From the NCBI GenBank assembly GCA_024500155.1, contig CM044858.1, forward strand, positions 62,001-126,000: a stretch of 64,000 bases of DNA. Direction: 5' to 3'. The notes under the pieces were generated by a model, which saw only the letters and a list, made by a program, of their open reading frames with translations, was not told the DNA's origin and made no database searches. The position numbers and the translations under genes were made by a program. This document shows, one piece after another, positions 1 through 10,097 of this stretch. How positions within the stretch are numbered: position 1 is the stretch's first letter; the number at the start of each line of letters is the position of its first letter. This DNA is from Chenopodium formosanum (taxonomy: Eukaryota > Streptophyta > Magnoliopsida > Caryophyllales > Amaranthaceae).

Positions 1-69
1 AGTTTAATCAGCTACTGAAATAAGTTAATAAGAAAGCTAATCGGATCATTATAAAGATAAAAACATTAC

Positions 70-3000
70 CTGCCATCATAAAGGCTAAATACCGAATCAG
101 CATGTAACAAATCATATGTTCTTGGATAAGTAGACATTGCCTCACACCTACCAGGAAAATGCAAAATAAAACCATTAGTAGTGAACTTTATGCAGATTTT
201 CGAGTGTTAATCATATTATTATGTACAAATATATGTAGTTAATGCTTGATTACTAGTATATAAGCAAGAGGCAAAGTTGTTACAAGGTGTCTTAAGGAAA
301 ACTTTGTTACAAGAACAAATGATGGACTTACCAGCTTTGGTATGTACCAATTAGACCACGTTCGAAGACAACTCCTAGAGTATTAACCTTAGCCTCAACA
401 GGGACAACATTCATAACCCAAACAGGGTCATTGACAAGGGCAGCTGCAAAGCCTCCCAAATTCGCGTTCATGTCAAGGAGATTGCGATACCTCCCTGGAT
501 CATTTAGTGCATTGTTCAAGGACTTGTAGTATGCTAACCTCTCCTTCCAAATCGCGGTGTCTTTTGTGAAAATGTCAGGGGTTATTCCCTCCAAGCTACC
601 ACTACTCACCCTTGGAGGAATTGCAGTTAGTCTAGTTGGCCATTTCGCTCTTTCCCCTCCTGCTATCTGAGTTATGTTAGAGACTGGAGGCAGAGGAGTT
701 AGGCAGTCCTCCATATTTGTATACCTGCAATAACAGATCAAATTGTATGAACTTAAGTAATACTTAAAAAAATTCGTGTGCAAACAAAATGAAACGGAGG
801 GAGTATATGACTATAGGTAACAGGGTAGACTATGGGATAAAAGATTGTGTACATACCATGCAAGATCAGGATCTTGAGCCTGACAAAATCGGTGTTTCTT
901 AAAAACCCTGCGGCTCTTCTTGCAGTGTTCATGATTAGAAGGTTTCTGCCATACTGCAATATCCCCTCTTTGCTTCAGTTTTTTCCAACAAAGGCTTTTA
1001 GCAACAGCTTCAATGGTGCTTTGTTCAGAGCTCAAATCTTCCTTGCTTCTATCCCAACCTTTCCAATGACCCTCCCAGTTGATGGGTGGCCCGGAAAGGA
1101 TCCAGTAACCTCCAGGCCGTAGAATCCTGTCCACTTCAATCAAGTAAAGTCCGTCTGCTCGTTCAAAACAAGTGATTAATTAGCTCATGAATGTGTAGAA
1201 CATGAACACACATTAATACATTATAAACATCAAACGGAACATGCAATATGTGTCATGACTCATGACATATTGCAAGTTCTTTTGAATGAATACATTATAG
1301 ACATAATCACATAAGTATTTCGTAACAATAATTTTATGTAACAATCCTATATCAGTATGAAAACAAACACGAATCACAATTATTTAATCAAGACCTCAAT
1401 GCCTAATAATGCAGCTCATAAAAACAAAACCGGTATGATGTTAAGTTACCATATTGACCCCAAGGGATGAGGCAGCGCGAGCAATGAGCCATGTCAAAAG
1501 ATCGCGAAGGGTAAGGAAGGCGGGTGGTAGCCATGATCCCTATCAATGCCGGTACACCTCTCTCAAGGGCAAACTGAACCTGAGCTTCATGTGTGTCTTT
1601 TGGTGCAAATGACACTGTTAGGATGTTGCGTGACATAAGGTAAGCTCCAAAACTTGCAACCTACAAATAAATTACCCAAAAATAATCCTCATTAAGTCAC
1701 TATACACGTTTTTTTCATTATCCAATCCATATGCAATTTGCACAATCTCCATATCTTTAATTACATACCGGTTTTTAATATTTTGATGATACACATTAAA
1801 ATTGTGTGAACTTTTGCTTCAATCATCTCCCTTAATCAAAGCCATGAAACGACATTATAGTCTATACGACTTGTGAAGAGTGGTTAGCTTAAAAATGGTT
1901 AAATTCCAAGATTTGACAATAATTATAAGGAAGATATATTATAAATACATTATAATAATGGTCAATGTATATAAAACAATGTCGAATATATATGACAAAT
2001 TTGCTAACAAGTAATCAAAGTTAATAGCCGTAATTTTGTTGTAGCTATCATAATTTTCTAAGTTTTTCATTGATTTATAATTTAAAAGTGTACAAATGGC
2101 AAAATTTGTGAAGTTCAAATTACACTATTACATGCACAAACAGAGGTGGAATCTTTACTTTGCTGACAAGTTATGGTCCCCTTTTCTATCTAACGCATGA
2201 AAGACAATGACAAACTTACAGATCTCTTTTTAGAAATTCTAATTTATTAAGCTCTCATTTTCTTATTAGCAAAATTATCTCTCTTTTTAAAATAATTTTC
2301 ACAAAATATTCCACTATGATTTCGTATGATTATTATCACTCCAAGACATCTAATTAAGTGAAGGAGAAAGAACATTCTTCAAAGCTTAAAATACATTATA
2401 ATTGAATTTAGTAATGCCTCTCATGATTTATTATGCTACTTGTATACTAGTATTTACAAATCATTTTAGTTTATTATTTTCTCATCACTCGATACTTGGT
2501 ATGATTTAAAGTTGGTCATAGTTAGATAATTTATAATTACTCGGTTTGATAATACATTATATGTATTGTGATTATTAATTTCAAACAGAGGAGTTATATT
2601 AAATTTATTAATTAAAAGATCGATATTAATGATTTAATGGTACTTGTTATCATCCAATAATTTATCATCATTGAAAATATTAACTAAAAAAAATAGAGAT
2701 CAATAAAAGAGATGAAGGCTAGACAAGTCTTGGTCTCTTGGAGACTTGGACTAGGCCATAAGGTATTTATCATCTAAAGTAATTGACATGACAAAGGTAA
2801 TTGTAACTCAAAATGATATTTTAATTATTATAAATATCAACTAGCTTAATTGGTTAAAAAATAGACGGAAGTAGAGTATTAAAATCTGGCCTACCCTTTG
2901 TGATTCTATCTCTTTAATTTTATTTAAAAAAAATATAAAAAAAATCCATTAATGGCCTAATTTTTTTTTTTAATTATTGATCAATTAAAAGCTATACTTA

Positions 3001-4635
3001 TACTTGAATTATTGCATATATCAACTTTTACCCGCAATTAATATTATTGTGATCCACCAAAAAGGAAACAATACTAAGAATCCTCTTATTTGATGCACGA
3101 AATCATACCCAATCCTAACTTACCATGATCTGAGTTGGCCCCTCTTTCACCTACCTAAAAAATCCAAGAAAATTGATCACCTAAAATCCCTAAAAAATGT
3201 AATTTCAAATCCCAAATTCCGGTTCAACCAAACCGGTCAGCTTTTTTACCCAAGCACGTAACTCCCTTATTCCATTGAAAAGTCAACCAAACTTCATGTA
3301 TAGGCCTCCACGAATATCAGACATCAAAACTCAAAACCATAGGAAAAGCATCATTAATTAAATATAAAGTCTTATAAATAATTGGCTAGTTTTATAGAAT
3401 TCAACTTTATTTAGGGTCTGTTAACATTTATTGAACTAAGCTGAACTGAACTGATTGGAGCTGAACTGAACTGAATTGAGCTGAAATGAATATTTTATGT
3501 GAGAGGGAAATTAAGAGCTGAACTGAACTGAACTGAACTGATTGGAGCTGAACTGAACTAAACTGAACTGAAATTAAGTAAATGTGAACAGGCCCTTAGT
3601 TGGAAATTAGTCAACAGTAATTACTCTAAGCCTTAGCTTTATAAGTTTCATTTACCAAATTAATTTAAGTAGTTGCATTGATAAATCTATTGCGAAACGA
3701 GTTTAGTTTAATTTCTTATTTTATTTATATATTGCATAATTACACTGACGACACAACTTATTATTACAAAGCTGAATAGAATTTGGATATTAAAAAACCG
3801 TACGAATTAAAACTAGTCAATATTGGATAAAGTTGATTTGTTTGTTATACTAATTTCTACCAAAGCATATCCTAAATATTCCTAACACCACATCTTCTTA
3901 AGAGTTAAGACCATTCCACAAAAATGAACCGGCCGGTCTAAACAAAAATGAAACACTTACCCCACAACCGGTATCGATAGCGGTTCGAACCGAGCCGTCT
4001 TTGAGGTTAATAATTTTTCCAATCTCATCAATATAAGCATCAGCACCACGAGGAAACATAGTTCCACCACCAGGAAAAGTGAACCGGTCATCTTCGAACC
4101 GGACCCAATTCTGACCCGCTTTTTCAACGGTCAACCATTTATGTGGAACATTAGCGTACCAAACCATGTCCCTACTTTCCGGCCATTGAAACGGCGTCGT
4201 ATAGCCATTAGGAGCAGGAATACGACACCGTAGAATCTCACTTTCTTCCAAAGGACAGTGACGTTCACGGTACACTAGGCGTTCCCGTGGGAATGGTAGG
4301 GAACGATCGGCATCGTGACATGGAGTGTACTCGGATAAGTTAGGGTTGCATGGAGGGAAGTGAGGTACACGCGCTGGTGAAGGGATATCATGGTGGGGTC
4401 TGAAGTCGAGGGGGACCGGTAGCGGATTGGTGGAATTGGTGGTGGAGGTGAAACATGAGGTGGAGGGTTTTACGGGGAAAAGCGACGAAGGTGGGGTGCT
4501 AGGGTGGTAAGAGCCTAGGAGATATGAGAGTGTACAAAGGAGGAGAAGTGATAGTAAGTAATAAAGGTTTAATTTTTGGCTAAAAAAGAGGAAGAGTTTG
4601 TGTTTAAGGTGGTAGTAAGGGTGGTGGTGTGCCAT
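70..4635 (-). CDS. Probable methyltransferase PMT (DUF248), 3' end outside window
   Basis: Five coding exons on the minus strand: 4635-3961, 1660-1450, 1154-857, 724-332 and 147-70, all with GT-AG introns and matching phases. The last visible donor (69-68) shows that the gene continues off the left edge. The protein begins MAHHHPYY. Residues about 23-42 are a single hydrophobic segment (LYYLLSLLLLCTLSYLLGSY), as in Golgi type II enzymes, followed by a proline/serine stem. The catalytic part has the family motifs DTGCGVASFGAYL (S-adenosylmethionine loop, split by intron 1), FDMAHCSRCLIPW, RILRPGGYWILSGPP and RNLLDMNANLGGFAAAL. The family (QUA2/TSD2, PMT1-29 in Arabidopsis) is thought to methylate pectin in the Golgi; the substrate here is inferred. 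The N-terminus most resembles the PMT15-18 group. The start is 4635, because the reading frame upstream of it has no ATG. Intron 1 (2.3 kb) carries a Tourist MITE. Confidence 0.9.
795..805. repeat. Isolated Stowaway-type terminal motif in a PMT intron
   Basis: The motif cggagggagta matches the terminal inverted repeat of Stowaway MITEs (CTCCCTCCG plus a TA target). No partner end lies within a few hundred bases, so it is at best a relic in the intron between the third and fourth coding exons. Confidence 0.3.
3414..3595. mobile_element. Tourist-like (PIF/Harbinger) MITE with GAACT-rich core
   Basis: The 182-bp element lies in PMT intron 1. It starts GGGTCTGTTAACATTTA and its other end, read in reverse complement, is GGGCCTGTTCACATTTA. 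Both ends are flanked by TTA (3411-3413 and 3596-3598), the usual PIF/Harbinger target duplication. The inside is a run of ctgaactgaactgattggag-type repeats. A diverged relative lies at 62785-62932. Confidence 0.8.
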
Positions 4636-4695
4636 AGTGGTGGAAGTGAGGGAGAAAATGATAATAATCAATGTAATGAAATTTATGGGGGGTGA

Positions 4696-4703
4696 TATTT
4701 ATA
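4696..4703 (-). promoter_or_regulatory. TATA box of the PMT gene
   Basis: TATAAATA on the minus strand, about 61 bases upstream of the ATG at 4635, which leaves room for a short 5' UTR. No other core element was recognised. Confidence 0.45.
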
Positions 4704-5112
4704 TGTATGGAAGAGTATATGTTATTTTGTTGGTGGGTTTGAAAAAATGAAAAGTGTGATTGTGATATTTTTTTTTTTTTCTTTTGAAATACAGGATATT
4801 GTAATAATAGTATACGGTAAGATTTTATTAAAAGCTTTTTTTTAAGAAGAAAGCGAAAAAAAAAAGTTAGAAAGAATTTTTACAAAAATTTTACAATTAT
4901 CAAAAATGAATAAAAAAGACGATAATTTTCCATTTATAAATGGATTTATTTTTTTGACAGACTTGTTTGTAATGGTTAGTGATGTAACATAATCTGCTGC
5001 ACAGACTAGATATGACACGAATTAGTAAGAGTTTTAGGGGAGGTATATCTACGGTACATCTATGTAGGAAAAGGAGAATGATCAAGAATCCAAGATTTGC
5101 AGACGCGCCATG

Positions 5113-5648
5113 TAGGAATGGCAACGGATCGGATTCGGATCGGATTTGGCTGAATCCGAATCCGATCCGTTTAGTAAACGGACCCTGGATTCGGATCCGA
5201 ATCCGAATCCGAAAAGTCCGAGTCCGAATCCGATCCGACTCATAATTTTCGGATCCGAATCCGGTCCGTTTATACGGACCTCCGAAATGATCCGATTAAT
5301 TTTTTTATTTTGTAATGTCATATACCTATAATTGCTTGTATTGTCATACCAAGGTAAGTATAATTATAACATATTTAAATAATGTACTAAGTTACATAAC
5401 AAAATTTTGCTACAAACAAGCAAACAATTGTCCCAAGTTATAAAACATATGCTCATAGTCTCGGATTCGGACTCGGATCGGACTCCATCAGACTTTGCGT
5501 AGGGTCCAAGTCCGATCCGCCTCCTATTCGGATTCGGATCTATTTTAACGAATTCGGATTCAGACTAATTTTAAACGGATTCGAATCGAATTTTTTTCTT
5601 CGGATCGGATCGGATTCGAATCGAACTCGGATTACATTGCCATCCCTA
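5113..5648. mobile_element. hAT-type MITE with GGATCCGAATCC-rich arms and 8-bp target duplication
   Basis: The 536-bp element starts TAGGAATGGCAACGGATC and ends with the reverse complement of TAGGGATGGCAATGTAATC. Both sides carry the same 8-bp target copy, gcgccatg (5105-5112 and 5649-5656). TAGGGATGGCAA-like ends with an 8-bp duplication are typical of hAT elements. Both arms (about 5113-5300 and 5460-5640) are degenerate repeats of the ggatccgaat/cggattcggat type around an AT-rich middle. It has no transposase gene; open frames over it are by-products of the repeats. Confidence 0.88.
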
Positions 5649-5913
5649 GCGCCATGTGAGTTAAAATAATTTGTATTTTCTTTAAATTTACGACTTATCG
5701 TCATAATGATATTTCGGGAAATAAGATTTTATTTTTATTTTAATGAAAGAAAGCTAGATTTGAGGAATAATATTTACTATATCTGGGTATAAATTAATAA
5801 TTCTTAATTTTTTTTTTTTTTTTTAAATATCTCATTCTTAGATGTATGCAATCATAATCGACCTGTGATGGGGATTATGTAAGATATCATGATTTACTTC
5901 CATATTATACATT

Positions 5914-5919
<6 letters not shown>

Positions 5920-5981
<62 letters not shown>
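5920..5981. repeat. (TA)n microsatellite
   Basis: About 60 bases of uninterrupted TA dinucleotides in intergenic DNA. Confidence 0.97.
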
Positions 5982-5984
<3 letters not shown>

Positions 5985-8194
5985 CTTATCTTAAGTGATG
6001 ATATCTTAATATAATGGTAGTAAAATCCTAATAATCTTTGTACAAAACCACATGTGTTGATGTGTATCCAAATCCAAGGCTCAACTCTCATGCTTAATAA
6101 TGAACAATATTTTAAATTACATGACACGGTTAAGTTCTCCGTCCAATTTTAATTTAGAAAATGTAAAAAAATAACATGCAGATAATTTTTTTATATCAAT
6201 TTGTCCAATTAAACCGAAATCATATTGTATTGGCATTTCAAACCAACAACATTCGACAATTGCCCTGTTCCATCGTATGTACATACACGGAGTGCATTCA
6301 ATAAGAATAAAAACATGTAAAATCAAATTAGAAATTCCCATGCCTTTTCTCGTGATAGTGATTAAGTAGTAGGAATACATAATACTACTAGTAGTAGTCA
6401 AGTAAGGTAGCTTTTGCTTTAGGAATATGGATGTCTAAATTTAGTGGTGTGATTTGAATTCTACTGAATAGTGAGTAAGAGTAGCTCATATATTATGTGT
6501 TCTCGCATTAAAAAGTCCGCGTGTATCAAAATTTTGAAACACTTCACACATTTTGAATCTAAGGTAGCTTCTCAAGAGGTTTTTGTATCTCTTTCATGGT
6601 AGGATCATACTCATCATAACAAAGCAAATAAATTCCAACTTTTTAGCTAGTGGAATATGTAAATTACGCTACTAATAGTATTCCTTTATGTGAAAAAAGT
6701 CGCTCATAGGACTATTAGATAATAAACTAGATTTTTTTTACATTGTATGGATGTAACGCATGTTCAAAACTATATCATTGTCACATATGCAATTATACAT
6801 ACGATACACCGAGGGGATATAATAAAAAACATTAAAGTATACTATGGAGTAATGTCACACTAGTGTAGCACTAGTGTCAATTGCGTAGTGACTTTCCCCA
6901 AGTTGGAATTACCATTTTTACGCCAATAACTCACATGCAATGTTGCGCAATTTGGTACTTACTATTAATGTGTGTAAAACTTTGTTAGCTACTACGAAAA
7001 CTCCAATTTTGACTACCAATCATCTTAATACCATTCTCTCCAATTTTTCGCACTATTTCCTTCTCGCTTATTATTTTCTTTAAGAAAAAAAAAGTTACAA
7101 GTAGCAAGACTATAAAATCATTCATAAAATTCACCCTAGAAAAGAAAATACTTTTCTTCCAACATGGTTCGAATTTATGCATCTTTGGAAGGTCTCCTTT
7201 GAAATCAAAGAATGTTTCCAAGATGAAAAAGACATTTGGTAAGCATAAATGTGGGCCATCTCTTACGTGACATGGGTCCCATTACTAAATAAGGAAATTG
7301 CTCTTTTTTTTTTGTTGGATATATTGAGTAGTTCATTATGTTAGGTCAAAATGTCATGAATTAATGATAATGCTCGTTATTTTTTTTTTTTAAAAAAAAA
7401 AGGTATTAATGAATCATTCAATTGGTCAGAGGTAATATATAAGGAACGTAAATTCACGTGAGATAAGCTAATAAGAGCAATTTTATGATGTGGGACTATC
7501 ATCAACTCATTATCATAGTAGACTAGTAGTTGTTGATAGTGAATAATTATTGTGATTCTTTAGACAAGAAGATAATACAGCATACAAGTAGATGCTAGTT
7601 TGATAAAGAGTGATGCATGCTTCATTTCTTATTAAATCTTGGATATACTTGATTTAGGATGTGGCCTATAGGCCTTGTCTAAACCATTGGATTTTATTAA
7701 ATGATGAATTTAGGGACAATTATTAAATGTGCAACCGTTGTATAATATATGACGCAACCAATAATCCATAAACCAATTAAACAAGTAAACAACTAAGTAT
7801 TATATACTTTATGTTTGAGAAATAACAATCAAGTTATATATTTAGAATGCCTCCCGATAGGTGAAAACCAAAATTTATTTGATGATCAAGGGTGATGTAT
7901 TTTAGCTTGTCCCTAAACTATTCATTTTTGGAAGTATGATGTAGCATGTGATCACCAATTTTTTGTCATATTAAAATTTGAACATATTTCAACTGATATA
8001 GGCCCTGCTTTGCTGAAATCTGCTATACTTTGTCCAGAAACTCAAAAGAATAGGTCTTACTACTTACGGAGTACTACGTACAAATCATAATAAACCTTAT
8101 TATGACCCTTTAGGCTGTTACTTGACATGAGTTCAAAATTAAAATCCAAACACAAAAACTATTATAGAAGCCCGTTTAGATAACACAATAGTCC
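5982..8194. other. Intergenic, no gene recognised
   Basis: AT-rich sequence with homopolymer runs between the hAT MITE and the NRPB6 promoter. I see no coding frame with family similarity, no RNA gene and no complete transposon in it. Confidence 0.6.
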
Positions 8195-8378
8195 AGCCCA
8201 AAATAAAATAAAATAGAAAAGGCCCAATGAATAAAATTCTTAGTTCCATTTTTAGGGTTAGGTCGGTCTTACTATTTTTGTTATTATTAAAGCCCAAGAA
8301 ATACTCTTCTTTCACCACAACTCCCAATTTTCTGCTTTTTTTCTCTCTCTCTTCCGACCAAGAACCAATTTAGGGTTT
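8195..8378 (+). promoter_or_regulatory. NRPB6 promoter with site II (TGGGCY) and telo-box motifs
   Basis: Three site II elements, written here as RGCCCA, lie at 8195-8200, 8221-8226 and 8291-8296. Telomere-like boxes lie at 8252-8260 (TTAGGGTTA) and 8370-8378 (TTAGGGTTT, the inverse of AAACCCTAA), the last 36 bases before the ATG. In plants this pair is a known signature of translation-apparatus, ribosome-biogenesis and snoRNA gene promoters. Here it precedes an RNA polymerase subunit gene that appears to host snoRNAs. Confidence 0.65.
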
Positions 8379-8413
8379 TTGCGTTTGTTTCAGGCAAGCT
8401 TCAACTATCTTCA

Positions 8414-10056
8414 ATGGCGGACGATGATTACAATGACATGGATATGGGGTAATTTCTCCTTTAATCAATTCATGTTTTTTCGCGATTTATCGTATTTTTC
8501 TTGCTAATTACATGTTTCCGTGTTAATTATTAGGTTAGGGTTTGAGTGAATTGAATGCAATAGTTTATTGGATTTTGTTGTTGTTCTTAATGTTTAATCA
8601 TCGTATTTTTTTCTGTCAATTATTTGCTGTTAATTTTCGTAATATTACGAGTCTTGAGCTGAAATTGGAGTGTGCTAATTTATACTCGATAATGTAATGT
8701 TGTTCACTTGTTTGTACTTTAATTTGAGTCGTGCTTCCCAATATTTGCTATGAAGTTTTTTAGGTTTGTTGTTTTGTAATTTGTTGTAAAATCTGCAATT
8801 ATTTTTTTTGGGGAGTATTAACTTTTTAACAGTTGTATTCAAATTATTGAAGAAAATGTGGTTTCGAGAGTATAGGAGTATTTAGATACAGTCTTTAGCT
8901 AATGGGGATGACTAAAGTAGCTCAAACAAGTTTAGGTTTTCGTATTAATTGGTTTTGTTAATTCTTAATATAATAAGAAGATTTGTTGGTCATTGTTACC
9001 CTCAAGTTATATAAGGTAGAAGTTATCCTTTACAGCTCGATGTATCTGTGAACCACCGTTTATTGCGAGATGCGAGGAATTTAGTTTGTTGAATTGTGTG
9101 TTCAATCATGGTTTATGTAATACCACTAACTACATCTTTTATCACTTTCTATTTTTCTAATGAACAAACTTTGCAAAGGAAGACCTTTTTCACAATCGTT
9201 TCTTTAGTTCTTGAGCTGTTGTGAACAATTTTAGTGGCAATGATGATAAATGTCTAATCCCAGCTCTTTGAGACCTTTTGTAGGTCCGGGAAAATACATA
9301 TGTTCATTTTGTCTGAGCTATAGAATGTATTCATTTTACAAATCACACATTTACCCTTGCAATAGAAGTAAAAGAATTGGAATAACCCAATTGTTGAAAT
9401 GTGTGTTCGTTGTACCGCCTGCTCTCCCCACTTTTTACTGAACAAACATTACCTAATTGGAGATCCTTTTAATCTGTTTTTGTTGCCTTAGTTTCCATTA
9501 TATTTTTTTTATCAATGCGAAGATGACAAATGTCTAACCCCAGCTCTTTGAGGTCTTTTGTAGACCCGGGAAAATACTTTGTTTTTTCTGTCTGAGCTTT
9601 AATAAAGTATTCAATTGCAAAAATGTTGCATACCTTATTTTCTCAAAAGATGAATATGAGAGGGAAAGAATTAGAGAGACTAGTTTTGTAATGTTTGTTC
9701 AGCAGTTGTGTTTAAATATGCATGCGCCATTTACTGACTTTTTCAGAAAACAAACTTAGCATAGGGAGGCCCTCTAACCCACTCTTCATTTTTGGGTTTT
9801 TTTAAGGATGCAATGATGACAAATTTCTAATCCCAGCTCTTTGAGATCTTTTGTAGGTCCGGGAAATAGATATGTTTATTTTGTGTGAGCTTTAGAATGT
9901 ATATATTTGTAAGAGTAGAAAAATGAGAAGCAAAGGGATAATCTAATGTTAAAATGTGTGTTCTTTCATGGTTTTACAATTAAAATAACGACCTTTTGCT
10001 TACATCTTTAAACAAGCATCACTCGGGAACTACAATCCAATATCTGTTTAGTAGCT

Positions 10057-10097
<41 letters not shown>

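Noticed and set aside
5012..5331. Overlapping open frames on both strands rich in Ser-Asp-Pro and Arg-Ile words
   Set aside because: They are translations of the GGATCCGAAT repeats of the hAT MITE, not genes.
5920..5981. TA repeat as a matrix-attachment or origin signal
   Set aside because: Simple microsatellites of this kind are common and nothing around it supports a function.
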